Shown one piece after another: positions 1 through 12,150 of a stretch of 64,000 nucleotides of DNA; position 1 is the first letter of the stretch; every line of letters begins with the position of its first letter. The translations under genes and the position numbers were made by a program. The notes under the pieces are model-generated. The model made no database searches, was not told where the DNA came from, and saw nothing but the letters and a program-made list of their open reading frames with translations. The stretch covers positions 779,001 through 843,000 of the forward strand of contig JAJGOT010000201.1 in assembly GCA_022457155.1 (NCBI GenBank), in the 5' to 3' direction. This stretch comes from Cladopsammia gracilis (Eukaryota > Cnidaria > Anthozoa > Scleractinia > Dendrophylliidae).

Positions 1-76
1 AGATGCAATTTGATGAAGTTTCGGTCCTTATTAACGGAGTTTTGACCATTCGTGGTTTTTCGTGATTGTCCGCCAT
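1..76 (-). CDS. Candidate 5' coding exon, cut by the window edge
   Basis: An ATG at 76-74 sits in a strong start context (AAAATGGCGG) and the frame stays open for 25 codons to the window edge, beginning MADNHEKPRMVK. No domain is recognisable in so short a piece. It may be the first exon of a gene lying to the left. A chance open frame is equally possible at this length. Confidence 0.25.
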   Translation of the reverse strand, partial: MADNHEKPRMVKTPLIRTETSSNCI

Positions 77-653
77 TTTGGATTTAGTTCTCTTTCTAAC
101 ATAGGCTGTGTTTCTCCCTCTCACAAACGATAACATCGAAGATGATGATGGTTCCCAGCCTCTTAGTAGCACCCCGGTTAAGGATAGAGCTAGTGGGTCT
201 GCGGGAAAGCATTCGTTGATGCCGAATACAAAGTCTTCGAACGAACCAGTTATCCATTGCAGATACTTGCCTAAGTTTTCTTCTTTTATTTAGAAGTTCT
301 GTGTTTTGCTATTGGTTTTTTTCAAGGTGACAAATTCCCAAGACAAAGCCTGATGATCATCAGTCAGTTAAAATATTTCACACACTTGTTTGAAAATATA
401 AATTTGAGTTCAAACAATCATTTCAGCTATATTTGTTTTTGCATGGACTAAATGGTACTGTATGTTAAATTCAGAGCTTGTTTTATTCAAAATTTTGCAA
501 TAAATATTATGTAGGGGCGAGTGGCTTAGTTTTCCTAAATATATACAATAAATATACTGCTACAGTGTATCCTAGAAATTTGCCCATTAAATGGTTATTT
601 ATAATTATGATTGTTTTCATGACTGAGTTTACTCTTAAGAGGAAATTATTAGT

Positions 654-775
654 CTCTGGTTTGGATGTGAGAGGGAATTTGTAATTGCTACACTTTTATC
701 CTGTCTGGATATGAGAGGGAACTTGCTGACTGTATTTCCCAGTCTGGGTGTGAGAGGGAACTTGCATGACCCTTT
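654..775 (+). repeat. Three-copy tandem repeat, about 40-45 bp
   Basis: Three diverged copies share a core of the form TCTGG..(G/A)TGAGAGGGAA(C/T)TTG, separated by short variable spacers. No coding function is apparent. Confidence 0.6.
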
Positions 776-1776
776 CATGAAACTGTTTGGAGCGAGGCTT
801 TGCATGGTTAATCTATGGGTCATAGCTAATATGGCTGCGGTGTGATTAAAGGCCCATTGTATGTAATAATATTTCTTGGGTCTGACAACTAGCCGACCAT
901 CCATAAGAAATTGTTTTATGAAAAAATACCTTTCATTGTCTAAAGTTGTTAATCCATTAGTCCCAATAATGATCAGCATGCAGTTTCCCACAATTGCATT
1001 GCAGTTAAAGGTCAAGCAAATGTAAGGAACAATTCAACATTTTTCCCCAGTTTGTTTTACTAGTAAGGAGAATTTTTAAATAATGGCATAAATAGAAACA
1101 TCTTTTGTCGTTATTATCACTTTTGTTAATGAATATTTTTAGGTACTTCTACAAAGCTTTCATGCCTTTTTACTTTAGTTCTGTCCACATTACACAACTA
1201 ACAATGGCTGCAGACACATTAAATATCACATTGGTTTTTTACATGAAATTCTATTGTTAATCCTTATGAGATAAATTAGCACTTCATACCGAGCAACAAA
1301 ACAATAAAATTTGTTGTAAACACCAGTATTAACTCTCTAATGCAAGTACTGCTACATTGTAAAGTGAGCTAAAAGTTAACCCTTAAAGCCCTGGAATTAA
1401 AATGCATATTCTCCTCACTGTTCTTCATACATTTCTTATGGAACTAGTAAGGAGAATTTGTCTAAATATCAAGACATCTCATCTTTGGTGATCACTTTCT
1501 TTATTCTCATCACTTGATTGTTTTGATTCTCGTTCTTTATTCTCATCACTTGATTGTTTACAAGGAATAATGTAAAAAGACATTTCATTTCCGTCACTCT
1601 TAGGGGTTAAAGGAAATCTTGGCTAGAAATCATTTCTTCTAGATCATTAGTATGTGTCATTGTTAAACTGGTTTACGGGTTTTGAAGGTGATTACAAACC
1701 TTTAGCTCATGAATACTGAGCATTTTGTTACTGCATTTTTTGCTTTCAAATTTCCATGCACAGCCATGTTTGTTTT

Positions 1777-1937
1777 ATGATGTCATTGCATTGTCGTGAG
1801 CTTTTAATACGATGGTTTAAGTCAATATCATGTATATATGCTTTTAATGCATTTTTGACTGAATATTGTACGGTTCTACCGCGAAATCTTCTTCTGTAAA
1901 CTCCATATTGACATCTTCGACAATGCATTGACATCAT
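1777..1937. repeat. Hairpin/MITE-like inverted repeat
   Basis: The arms are ATGATGTCATTGCATTGTCG (1777-1796) and its near-perfect reverse complement at 1918-1937, with one mismatch. The element is 161 bp. The minus-strand reading of the interior begins MEFTEEDFAVEPYN, which resembles the start of some transposon proteins, but it ends after 19 codons. Confidence 0.5.
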
Positions 1938-3162
1938 AAATTACCATAAAGAAAACATGGCAGCCTTCAGGAAATTTAAACTAAAAAAAGAACACGTCGC
2001 ATTCAGTAACCAGTTACAGAGATACCGACTTAAAACCCCAGTTGAGTTAATTATAACCATTACACCAACTTCGAATCTAAAACTGTTTTTCAGCCAAGGT
2101 TCCCTTTAATGTAAAGTGACTGGTGCTATTTTGTAAACATGTAAAGCTGTAGTAATGTCCAAGTTTCTTGTTGTTTCATGGGGTCATCACTGTTCAACAT
2201 GAATAGTTTGGTAGAGTAAATTAACAGCTCCAGCTAGAGAATTTGTATGTTGTTCCACCATGTGCATGAGCAGTGCTATTGGAGTAATAATAATAATAAT
2301 ATGTGAGGAAGTCATAAGGGGAATGATAAGTCCAGTAAGGAGAATTTCAATGTTGATAATTCTATCCACTATGTGACCACATCTTGCATCAAGGATTAAG
2401 TCAATTGTCTTTTGTTTAATATCTTCACTATTTTTTTGTTACTTTGATCTAACAACAAATGTTTTGTGGCTTTGATATCTCTGGACAGTTCTTTGCTGCA
2501 ATATCAACATACAGATTCTCTTCAGTTACAGTATTTCTTTTGGTATGGCCAAGTTGTTAATACCATTAGGTCTGACAGGTTGCAGATGTGAGACCCTCAA
2601 AACAAGGAATAAACAAGTAGGATACAACAAAAACATTTTACTGCCAATAGTAAATGAAATATTCTGATAGAGGAAATTAATGATAACATACTCCATAATG
2701 TCAATCATGTAGTTTCTTGGTCACTTCACAGAATTCAGGAGAGAAGTCACATGGGGAGTGCTAGTATTGACTGTTTTTGCCAGGTTGTTCAGTTGACTAA
2801 AAAGTGATCTGGTTGCTATTGCTGTTGTTTAAAAGATCTAAAAAGAATTACAAAGTTCCACACAGAAAACAGCTTCTTTCCTGTTTGAATAAATAAAATA
2901 AACCCAAGATACTATTTTATAAACCTAATAACATATTTGAAATGCAGAATTATAATATAGAATAAAACAGGGATAAGTCTTGGAAAGCGTGTGGAATTAT
3001 TTTTCACATTACGAGGTCAAATTCTCTTAATAAAACGAGCTCATCAGAAAATGATTGGAGTGAATTATTTAATTACAGTTTTCAGTCAATGGAAATTGTA
3101 TAGTCGCAGTTTTTCGATACCGTTCTTTATAATAATAAAATAATAATAAGGAGCATACTAAC

Positions 3163-3438
3163 CGTTTCCAGACCGAGTCTGCTTAATTGCTCCAGGACTC
3201 TCGCCGTTGCCGTTTCCTCACCGTGGCGATTCAGGAAGTGTCTTGCATTTCGCCAAGTCGACATCGGTGTTACGATGCATCGTACGAATATGTTAACTAA
3301 TTCCAGCTCCTTCAGCAAAAAAATTGACCAGGCTGCCATCTTCAAAACATTTAAAGCATATTGTTTTACCACTTTCTTTCGCCTTTTGAAACGGTCGCGC
3401 GGAAAGAGAGAAAACTTCCTGCTCTTGTCGAACTTCAT
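3163..3438 (-). CDS. Candidate first exon of an unknown gene
   Basis: An open frame on the minus strand starts MKFDKSRK at 3438. It also has a later ATG with a good context (GAAGATGGCAGCC, start at 3339). It ends at a donor-like site, GAAACG then GTTAGT, at 3163/3162, giving up to 92 residues. The C-terminal part is amphipathic and arginine-rich. An overlapping ATG in another frame (MAEHEVRQ, from 3448) stops after about 50 codons. I found no second exon to the left and no recognisable domain, so this is only a candidate. Confidence 0.28.
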
Positions 3439-3526
3439 GTTCCGCCATCTTGTTTATATTTATAAAGGTGCATGACTAGCCCCAGCCTCCCTCGGAAATC
3501 GGGCGCCATTTTGAAAACATTATCTG

Positions 3527-3613
3527 GCAGAGGCTCCCGCTCTTTAGCTCTTCCCATCGTTCCCCGCGCTCCCATTTTCTCTTTTACTGTTCTTTACTGA
3601 TAGGAGCCTCTGC
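3527..3613. repeat. Short inverted repeat with GCAGAGGCTCC arms
   Basis: Perfect 11-bp arms (3527-3537 and 3603-3613) flank a pyrimidine-rich centre just upstream of the candidate exon at 3163-3438. It could be a small foldback element. Confidence 0.45.
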
Positions 3614-5057
3614 GGAGGAGAGAGGCTTTCGAACGCTTTCCGGTTTAAAACGCAAAAATCGTTTGTGGAAATTCGTTAACAGTCGTAGCAAACTAGACAG
3701 TGATTCCATATTCCGTATTGATGTTGATGGTTTGCAATCGCTTGTACGGTGGTCATGTTTGGGGTTCAGAACAACGAAAGTTTCGTTTATGCAAACGACT
3801 TCTATTGTTTCTGGCCGTCAACGTGGCTGCCGTGCAAACAACGTGCTGGTCGACTTAGGCTAAGCAAATCGTCTTTTCTTGTGCGCAGTATATTGTGAAT
3901 CTTTGCTGAGGGAGAAGTCATTGTTAACATTCTACCTACTAACAAATGTACTGTATAAACTATAAACGGCGCCTGGCTTTCCATTCAGCCAAATTTTGCG
4001 GTTCAAGTTTTCGGAATTTTCGCTAGTCGAATGGAACGGGCAAAAAATACTTGGAAACTACCATGCTCTGTTTTCACGAGCATGCAAGGCTTACACGACC
4101 TTTCAGCCTATCACGTGTACATTTACATTTACATTTACCAAAATGAGAGCAGTCCCTCTCTTCGAGGCTTATGTGCTCTGGTCGCGGTCAAGTTCTTAAA
4201 GTTCTTAATGCGTCAGCTGACAAACCCTACTCTTAAAAGAGTTAATATTAGGAGCCGTAGCCTGAGAGATTATTTAAATCCGAGACAAATCGTGATGGAA
4301 CACGACAATTTCGGTAATTCCAGAAATTCCATCAAAGTGGACAAACTCAAAACGTATTTTGTTAAATTTTCGGATTTTTTTTACCGAAACTTTTCCGTTC
4401 CCTTGGATTTCTGACCGGAAATCTCGAAATTCAGATATCACGCAGCTCTTTACAACCTTTAATTTCATTGGACCTGTATATCACGCAGCTCTATTGTTTT
4501 TAGGGCTAGGGTCCATTGTTGTGTTGTTTGTTCTATTGTTTTCTCAGCAAATCAGAGAAGACCTTGTAAGAGCAGCGTACTGCCCAAATTTTGGTGAATG
4601 GAAATACCATACTCTCGGATTAATTAGCTTCCAAAAACTGTAAAATTGAGTTATGATATTTTATCACACATTAGCCTGCGCGCAGATGTACTGTTAGCAA
4701 AGGAAATGCGAAACGTCCGCGAGCAGGCTAGTCACACATGCCATTGACTGTACTATTGAAAATAGTTTTTTTTTTTTTTTGAACATAAGTTCCATATTTT
4801 GCTCTTGTAGTCTGTTGCCGAAGATTAAAGTGTTTGTTTGGTTATCCATCTGTCATCTTTATTGTAGTGGCTCTATAGGGTTCTTATTACAAGACTTAGT
4901 TAAAAATATTTTGGAATTGAGGGCAGGTGTTTCTACAGTAAGGTGGTATAGTTACCTTGCTGGTAATGCTGGTGTTCGAAGTAAAGGAATCACTGAAGCA
5001 AATCACTTTTGCTTGCTTTTCATTTCAATTAGCTAGACAAAACACGAAGAACGAAAA
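3614..5057. other. Non-coding stretch upstream of the SGNH gene
   Basis: No supported gene. It holds a short ACATTT microsatellite (about 4117-4138), a direct repeat of ATATCACGCAGCTCT near 4433 and 4479, and a hairpin with TAGCCTGC/GCAGGCTA arms at 4672-4730. The promoter of the plus-strand gene at 5058 presumably lies here, but I cannot point to a core element. Confidence 0.4.
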
Positions 5058-6656
5058 ATGCATTTCTCTGCATATTGTTTGCATTTTTCTCTTATAGTTT
5101 TGACCACTGTTAATAGATACTCTTATGTCAAAGGAGTTGAAAATGTTGTGGCTGAAAATTGCAGTTTGTTATCGTTACAGTCAGACGTAAATGTTTATGG
5201 AGATTCTAATGCGACAAATCTCGCGAAAGACATGCAACCAATATCAACTAAAGAAGACAATGAATTCACAGTCAAATCAGAATTAAAAGAAGACCCACTT
5301 CTACAGTGGAAGTACAAGTCCAAGTGGAGTCAACTGAGCGACTTGGAACTTAATAACGATTTGATGTCAAAGGCCATTCAACCTGGCAATCCTATTCGGT
5401 TGAAGAACGTTCTTCAAAAAGCCTTAAGGGGTCAGCAAATCAACCTAATTGTCATTGGGGGCTCAAATAGCGCGGGAGGAAAACTGGGAGTCGACGAGAG
5501 AAGTCTAGACGGATTATTCTTCAAGGTTTTCACGAATTGGTGGAATAACACCCTCGGTAAAGCGACAAAAGCATTTATCAAGGAATATGAAGTGACAATC
5601 GGTGGAACGGGTAGTTATGTCTTCGCATATTGTTACAAGACATTTATCCCAGAAGACCAGAAAATCGACATTGTTTTGATCGAAGCTTCTATTAACTTTA
5701 ACACTCGCGGTAAAGCCGAAGCCCTAGAACAATTAACTCGCCAGGTTCTTGCAGATCCCTCCGCGCCCGCAGTGCTGTATATTAATCTGGTCAGCGGTAT
5801 TGGTCTAGATCCAGCAACTAAGAAGGTTATTAACCCGTCATGCATCAATCTGGAAAATTTTGGACAAACCGAGCTGGCTCATCATTATGGTATAACTTCA
5901 TTCAGTTTGAAGGAGGTTCTTTGTCGCAAGGAAAACAATGGATGGAAAGCATTGGTCACTAATTTGGCAGGGTCTGATGGCCGCCATGTTGGTGTCAAAG
6001 TGCATGCCCAGGCTGCGATGATGATGATTGAATACGTCCGCGGTATTTTCAAAGACGTGATGAATGATGTCCCTAACGGGGCTAATGCAAAGGAAATCAC
6101 ACCTTTAGCTTTACCGGAGCTATTCTTTCTCAAACGCAAAACCGAAGCTCTGAGAGAACCTTTGTGCTGGACCGGGATCACGCCGGATATTTCTAAATGT
6201 TCTCCCCGCCCAACTCTTCCAGTTGAAGTAATCGAGAACAAAGGTTTTTCACAGAAAGGAGGATTAAACGATGGACAGGCTGATAAAAACAGTAGAACAG
6301 ACTTGCGTACCGACGAGCAAGGGGGGTGGGGTGCGTGGAATAATGGCTGCATTCTTAAACTGCGTATCCAGGTTCCGCCTCTAAAGTCCCAGTCTCCAAG
6401 CTCACGGTCAGTGATTATTGTGACTCGTACTTCAGGTAGCGGTGGCATGGCTCAGGTGTGGCTGGATAACGACGAGGAAAAAGCAATTTACATCAATTCC
6501 AAATCGAATTTTGGAAATAACCCGTTGAATACTATTGCCACAAGGGTGGAGCCGGGCTATCACGTTGTCACGGTTAAAACCCTTCGTTGGGGAATGATTC
6601 TAGTCAGCGGACTTCTTGTGGGTCCACCAGACTTTGACAGACGACAAGTGTTATAA
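5058..6656 (+). CDS. Secreted SGNH/GDSL-type hydrolase-like protein, 532 aa, single exon
   Basis: The ATG at 5058 has A at -3 and is preceded in frame by a TAG nine codons upstream, so the frame cannot extend further 5'. Residues 1 to about 20 are hydrophobic and look like a signal peptide. The SGNH blocks appear in order: GGSNSAGG (134-141, nucleophile Ser136), IGGTGS (181-186, oxyanion Gly), IEASINF (208-214, block III with Asn213) and SDGRHVG, giving Asp307 and His310 as the D-x-x-H pair. After about residue 370 a beta-rich, glycine-rich domain follows (about 430-525), as in eukaryotic members that pair SGNH with a C-terminal sandwich. Such enzymes usually act as esterases or deacetylases on carbohydrates or lipids; the substrate here is unknown. 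The lack of introns may mean an old retrocopy, but the frame is intact. Confidence 0.85.
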   Translation: MHFSAYCLHFSLIVLTTVNRYSYVKGVENVVAENCSLLSLQSDVNVYGDSNATNLAKDMQPISTKEDNEFTVKSELKEDPLLQWKYKSKWSQLSDLELNNDLMSKAIQPGNPIRLKNVLQKALRGQQINLIVIGGSNSAGGKLGVDERSLDGLFFKVFTNWWNNTLGKATKAFIKEYEVTIGGTGSYVFAYCYKTFIPEDQKIDIVLIEASINFNTRGKAEALEQLTRQVLADPSAPAVLYINLVSGIGLDPATKKVINPSCINLENFGQTELAHHYGITSFSLKEVLCRKENNGWKALVTNLAGSDGRHVGVKVHAQAAMMMIEYVRGIFKDVMNDVPNGANAKEITPLALPELFFLKRKTEALREPLCWTGITPDISKCSPRPTLPVEVIENKGFSQKGGLNDGQADKNSRTDLRTDEQGGWGAWNNGCILKLRIQVPPLKSQSPSSRSVIIVTRTSGSGGMAQVWLDNDEEKAIYINSKSNFGNNPLNTIATRVEPGYHVVTVKTLRWGMILVSGLLVGPPDFDRRQVL

Positions 6657-7786
6657 TAATATATAATATAGTTGTGTGTTTGGTGACCTGACCTTTGAAT
6701 AGAAAAAAAGCTAGAATTGACTTTGTTATGAACGATACAAACCTTAGTGCTTTTCAAATTTTCAGATGTAACACTTCTTAGCACATACAAAAGCCTTAAA
6801 ATTTTGTATTAAAACAAAGTCAACTCCAGCCTCGCTTGCACTCAAAGGCCAGATTACCAAGCACATGACTGTAGAATGGGCTATATTCAATTCGTCTTTG
6901 ATCGTTAAATCACTGAGGTCACGAACCTCAAATATGGCCGTCAGAGTCAACTATGGATCTGGAGATATGTAATGTAGTTGTAACTTTTGAGTCTGTTGAT
7001 GAATACCTATGGTATGACCATTCAAATGAAACCTCTTGAGCAGTATTTTTACATGGTACCATTTGTTTTTCAATATTTTACAAAATACAATTTGGGATTT
7101 TTCTTGAATTTTGATATTTTATACTCTAGGAAGTTAAAGGGATAAAATTAAAGTAAGAAAGAAACGATGTGATGGTAAAATTATTACACCGAAAGGCTGT
7201 TATATTTTCACGAAATCTCTTGCACGAGATTTATTACATCTTTTTTTTATTTCATTACCGAGCTAAAAATTTACCGTCTTTATTTATTAAGCAAATCTCT
7301 TACACGTCTTAAAATCGTAACAAACTGCTCTTAACCGGAAAAACTAACAGCGGAGTCTCGATTTTTCGGATCCTGGATTTTTTAAAACCTCCCGATTATT
7401 CGAATCAAAACTCGTTTCCTTTGGATTTGATTTTAGATGGAGATTCGAAAAAGTCGGAATTACACTGTACTTTAGTTAAACAGGAAGTTCCGGCATAAAA
7501 CGCTTAGCTCCTGATCCCCATGTGTGAAATGCAAATTAAGGCGTCTTTCAGTCATTCATTTCTTTCAAAAATCTAATAAACCAACATTTTACCTAAGCAA
7601 AAAAAGAAATAGAAGTTCATAAAGACTTCTGATATAACTTTCATAAAGTTTTTCCAAATTGTGTTAACGTTAGCCTTAGTAATGACTCATGTTGTTTGTC
7701 AGTTGCTAATGTTTCAGTGGTTGATTGACGACTGGAGGCGAGAATGGCCAGGCCAGGCTCCTTTTATACCGGAACTTCATGTTTAA
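6657..7786. other. Non-coding stretch after the SGNH gene
   Basis: No supported gene. The first about 100 bp are presumably 3' UTR, without a clean AATAAA. A fragment around 7350-7480 (TCTCGATTTTTCGGATCC ... GGAATTACACTGTA) resembles the end of a Tc1/mariner-pogo type element. Confidence 0.4.
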
Positions 7787-7977
7787 GGCCCCGTCCACAT
7801 CATCCGGATATTTTTTAATCCGCAACTTTTTTGTTGCGGATTGGCCTTCCATCCACACGTATCCGACGAATTCGGGCAAATACGATTCAAATACGCTACG
7901 TGTGGACGCGAATATTTTCTAATCCGCAACAAAAAAGTTGCGGATTCAAAAATATCCGGATACGTGTGGACGGGGCC
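7787..7977. mobile_element. MITE with GGCCCCGTCCACA termini and TAA target duplication
   Basis: The ends are GGCCCCGTCCACA and TGTGGACGGGGCC, flanked on both sides by TAA (7784-7786 and 7978-7980). Subterminal hairpins of AATCCGCAAC and GTTGCGGATT lie next to each end. A 3-bp TWA duplication with GG..CC termini is typical of PIF/Harbinger-derived MITEs; that family assignment is inference. Confidence 0.75.
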
Positions 7978-8174
7978 TAAGTAATGAGGCCACAAAAACA
8001 GACCCTTTCAGACAGGGGCAAACTATAGTAATTGGAAGGACGCTTTCTAACTTGTGTCCCATTTCTGCCATGTTAGCATACCTGGACATCAGGAACCCCC
8101 TCTCAGATACAGGCCCCCTTTTCACCTATGAATCTGGGTCATTCCTTACCCGGGAAAAACTAACCAAGGAAACA

Positions 8175-8657
8175 GGCCCCGTCCACACGTATCCGAATAT
8201 TTTTGAATCCGCAACTTTTTTGTTGCGGATTAGAAAATATCCGCGTCCACACGTAGCGTATTCGAATCGTGTTTGCCCGTCCACACGTATCCGGATTCGC
8301 TCTAGCAGCCGGGGCTTCTTTTTAAATATTGTCAAAAAAGCATAGGCAAAGGCCAAGTTCAAATCAAAGTTCAACTGTAAACACGTTATTAGACTAGAAA
8401 TAAGTCCATGTAGAAGTGAAGCGATAACATTTCGGTCGGCCATGTTGAATATTCGCGCGGTTAAAGACTGAATCTGATACTGTTACCGTCCACACGATGC
8501 CGTACTCGTAGCGTATTCAAAAATTTCCACTCTGGAGAGCGAATTCAAAAAAGTTTGGATTCGTGAGCCGAATTCGCCGGATACGTGTGGACGGAAGGCC
8601 AATCCGCAACAAAAAAGTTGCGGATTCAAAAATATCCGGATACGTGTGGACGGGGCC
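8175..8657. mobile_element. Second, longer copy of the GGCCCCGTCCACA MITE family
   Basis: It has the same termini and subterminal AATCCGCAAC/GTTGCGGATT hairpins as the copy at 7787, but 483 bp. Extra internal blocks of the CCGTCCACACG motif suggest an internally rearranged element. Flanking triplets are ACA and TCA, so any target duplication is imperfect. Confidence 0.7.
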
Positions 8658-10818
8658 TCAAAAACCGCTAAAAAGTTCGAGGTGCATAAAGTCTATTTTT
8701 TTTTAAGGTTTCAAATATTTTGAGACCCAATCTCACAACATGCAATTTTTAAAAGATATTGTATTTGGGGAACTTCATCAAAGAAGCAAAATTAGTGGCT
8801 ATTGTCTTCTGCTATTCTGATTGGTTAAGCACGAATATTTCCTAAAATATATTTGACGCAAATGGATTTTCTGTATTTTTATAATGAAATATAATTATGG
8901 ACCATCAGCCCCTCCTCTATTCTTAAAATCAAAGATATTCTATGTGGGAAAGAGCCAATTAATGCCGCAGAACAATGAAGTTTTCTATAGTTCTTATGTG
9001 AAGCATTACTTAATACACTAGAAGATCATTTCTTGCATTTTAGATATGTTTTTAGCGAGTTTACGTGGAGCTTATATATATGAAACAATTTGCACGTATT
9101 TCACGGCAGACATCAAACTCAAGCTCGAGTTCGCCGGTCGCCGTAATTAATAGAGCGTTTTCACTGACGTCATATTAAAATTCAGAAGCCGTTTTCGATT
9201 CCAAAATGTTTATGGAATTGTAGAGAGTGAAAAACTACACATCTGGACCAAATTTTGAAGCGCAAGAGCATTTAGTTCAAGAGTTATAGGGCTAGCTCGC
9301 GGGCGCGTATGACGTCGCAAAACATGCGCGTATGATCACGCAACATCCGGTATCTTTAGTTAGCAATTTTAAAACCAAAGGAAGGCTTTGTTTTTCTCAT
9401 TGAAGAAATGAAAATTTTAACTTATTATTAAGCACAACTGATAAAATGAAAAAAAAAAAAAATGAAAAAGCACTTGGGAGAAGAATCGTTTTTGTGTGTA
9501 TCATTTGCAAGATTAAAGGCAGTGTATAACCTTCAAAGAAAAGAGAATAGGTAATTCAAAAGAAATCGCACATTCGAAGCACTCACCAGTCACCACTTTA
9601 TGATGTTCAAAGTTTTCGACCCTAAAAAATCGTTCTTCTAAGGGTTTTTATGACAGCTTAAGAGAAGATAACATAGCAACATGTATTTATTTTCATTTGA
9701 TAAATTATTATTTTGCATTTGTAAATAATTTAGCTTGATTTGACAGCTAAAACCAGCTGAAACCACTCAGCACAACGACCAATATATTGTCCTTCAGATA
9801 CTTTATGACTAATTTTCTTGTGACAATTCACGAATCTAAAAGTTGTATTTATTCGGCTGTGAATCTAACTGATTAACTAATATTTTTTTCAAATTTTACA
9901 TTTCTTTATGAATAATTATTTTTTTCTCGAAATCACAATTAATTAGACTTACATTCAGGAAAATAAGAAAATGATCAGAAAAAGATCTAAGCTTTTTTAT
10001 GAAAAAGATCTAACCTAACACTTATACTCATCACTGAGATTAATGGGTTACGATTTAATTTGGAACTTTCTGTTAATTACAGCATACAAAGTTCTAAAAT
10101 ACAATAAGAAATTTTGTCCATTATTACAATAAATAAAAAAACAGTGATTGAAGGTAAGATCTTAGATAATCTTTGTATATTCATCACCTGGAAATATCTT
10201 TGCTAGTCAGAGTTGGCAGTCCACACGGCCAAACCTTAACCCTGTTACTGTAGCATAAAGCAACTAAGAGTATTGCTACTTCTCCCTGGATGAAATGCTA
10301 GTCTATTCAAGGGTTACCCCGGCAAAGTTTCGTGTCAACTTCTACCTGATAAGTTTTTCTTATTTTTAGCATACGCTTGGTAGACACATACAGTCTGTGC
10401 AGTGGGAAAGGGGTAATTTTGTTTATCGATTGACTAAAAATTGTATTAAGTTCTCTTTAAATGAGAAATTTATACCCAAGACGCTCCCTATCTGACCTAT
10501 CTGCGTAGGTTCAAATTTTCTATTTTGCAGTTCAAAATTATCCGTATGCATCTTGATTTCAAAATTCAATACAATGGTTTAATTCAATGACAATTTGCCT
10601 GTTCTTATGATGTTCAGAAGTGAGGGGTAAGGAAAAGGCGGCTCATGTCCAAAAACTACCACAGTGGACACTCGAAGACGGAATGCCATCAGCAGAGCAT
10701 TCGTTTCTTGACTAGATTCAATTTGACGTTATGACAGTTGACTTTGTTACAACAGTCGCTTTCGCCCATACTTTTCACTTTTACTCCCAGAATAGACTAT
10801 TGATATATCCAGTCTTAA
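8658..10818. other. Repeat-bearing non-coding stretch
   Basis: No gene seen. The segment at about 9291-9400 (CTCGCGGGCGCGTATGACGT ... AGGCTTTGTTTTTC) is a partial copy of the R1 repeat found at 28.5, 30.3 and 39.8 kb. The rest is AT-rich without clear structure. Confidence 0.45.
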
Positions 10819-11245
10819 AGGGAACCTCCATTGTCAGAACAAATTGACGTTAAATTGTTGGAAATAAAGTCGAAAATTAATTTGTTTAAAAAGAACAGGT
10901 ACAAATATAATTTTATTGTACAAATAAAATGGATAAAGATATCGCGCATTTTCGCTTTTAAATTTCCGCGCGCCGCCATTTTGAATATTTATGACGTGTT
11001 ACGGTTGCCGCTATTGTTAAGAATCGAGGTTCTTTTGTATGCAACAATTAGACAACCGTAACATGTCATAAATATTCAAAATGGCGGCGCGCGAGAAATT
11101 TAAAAGCGAAAATAGGCGATATTCATATCCATTTTTTTGAACACTAAAATTATATTTGCACCTGTTTTTTTTTTTTTTTAAAAATTAATTTAGACTTTAT
11201 TTCCAACAATTTAACGTCAATTTGTTATAACAATGGAGGTTCCCT
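10819..11245. mobile_element. Long palindromic MITE with TTAA flanks
   Basis: The two halves are nearly reverse complements over about 190 bp each, starting AGGGAACCTCCATTGT and ending with its complement. TTAA lies on both sides (10815-10818 and 11246-11249). No transposase is encoded. TTAA duplication suggests mobilisation by a piggyBac-type transposase; this is inference. Confidence 0.75.
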
Positions 11246-11734
11246 TTAATGTATGGTTCTAACCTTTAAATCCGAAGATAAAAACTCAAAGTACACCTGT
11301 ATGGCAATAAAAACTACTTAGCAGTAATTTCTTTTGGTACGGTTTCTTTCTCGTTGTTTTAAGGAAATTTGGTAATTTCTTCTTTTGATCTTGAGCAGAC
11401 CCAGGTTTTTTAACATGATTCTGTTTGCGGATGGAAGGTCTAAAACCCATTAGTTTGGCCGATGATCTGTCTTTACTTAGGAGTTTAATCCAAAACTTTG
11501 GACCGAGGTATCAAAGCGAATATTTGCCGTGTGGTGCCGTGATCATTCAAATGCCGGAAACCTCTTCAGCAGTTCCTTTGCATGGTACCATTTGTATTTC
11601 AATATTTTACAAAATGATTTTTCTTAAACGTGATTTTTCTTAAACGTCATTTTTGCCGTTCTTCAGAGTTAAAGGGTTAAATAAAGTATTGAATTGTATG
11701 TTGTATGGCGATCGTGCGATCAGTGGCAATTATA
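11246..11734. other. Non-coding stretch
   Basis: I see no gene. The stretch is AT-rich, with a short direct repeat around 11624-11648 (CTTAAACGT). Confidence 0.35.
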
Positions 11735-11923
11735 TAAATGTAAATGTAAATGTAAATGTAAATGTAAATGTAAATGTAAATGTAAATGTAAATGTAAATG
11801 TAAATGTAAATGTAAATGTAAATGTAAATGTAAATGTAAATGTAAATGTAAATGTAAATGTAAATGTAAATGTAAATGTAAATGTAAATGTAAATGTAAA
11901 TGTAAATGTAAATGTAAATGTAA
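11735..11923 (+). repeat. Hexanucleotide microsatellite (TGTAAA)n
   Basis: About 31 near-perfect copies. On the minus strand it reads (TTTACA)n directly after AATAAAGTTTAAAA, so it is the expanded 3' tail of the LINE remnant at 11924-12150. The Asn-Val and Cys-Lys open frames across it are artefacts. Confidence 0.95.
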
Positions 11924-12150
11924 ATTTTAAACTTTATTTATACAAGGTAAAATATCGGTATTTACAAGAATGATAACTCTAAGTAATTAATTGTTTTACG
12001 TATTTGCCGTGTGGGAGTCTGATTCAGAAAACCATTTATTCACACCTTTTTCAAACTGGCCTAAAGACTCGTACTTCCTCTAGGAGATTATTCCAGAGGA
12101 AAGCACCACATGACTATAGCTCAAGCTACACCATAGGTAGTCAGTTCTTG
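11924..12150 (-). mobile_element. Degenerate non-LTR retrotransposon 3' end
   Basis: Minus-strand translation around 12062-12130 gives SCGAFLWNNLLEEVRVFR, matching the conserved end of LINE reverse transcriptases (xxALWNxLPxxLR). In-frame stops are present. It is followed by an AATAAA at about 11936 and the TTTACA tail. Confidence 0.65.

Larger units (their letters stand above)
77..3162. other. Intergenic, no supported gene
   Basis: I see no convincing gene here. A polar, serine-rich open stretch at about 108-293 (+) follows an acceptor-like tract at 95-105 and could be an isolated exon, but no partner exon is evident. The stretch also holds the short tandem repeat at 654 and the hairpin at 1777. 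Around 2096-2112 is a sequence like one end of the palindromic MITE at 10819 (GGTTCCCTTTAATG). Confidence 0.4.

Noticed and set aside
11653..11973. Asn-Val and Cys-Lys repeat frames
   Set aside because: Translations of the (TGTAAA)n microsatellite.
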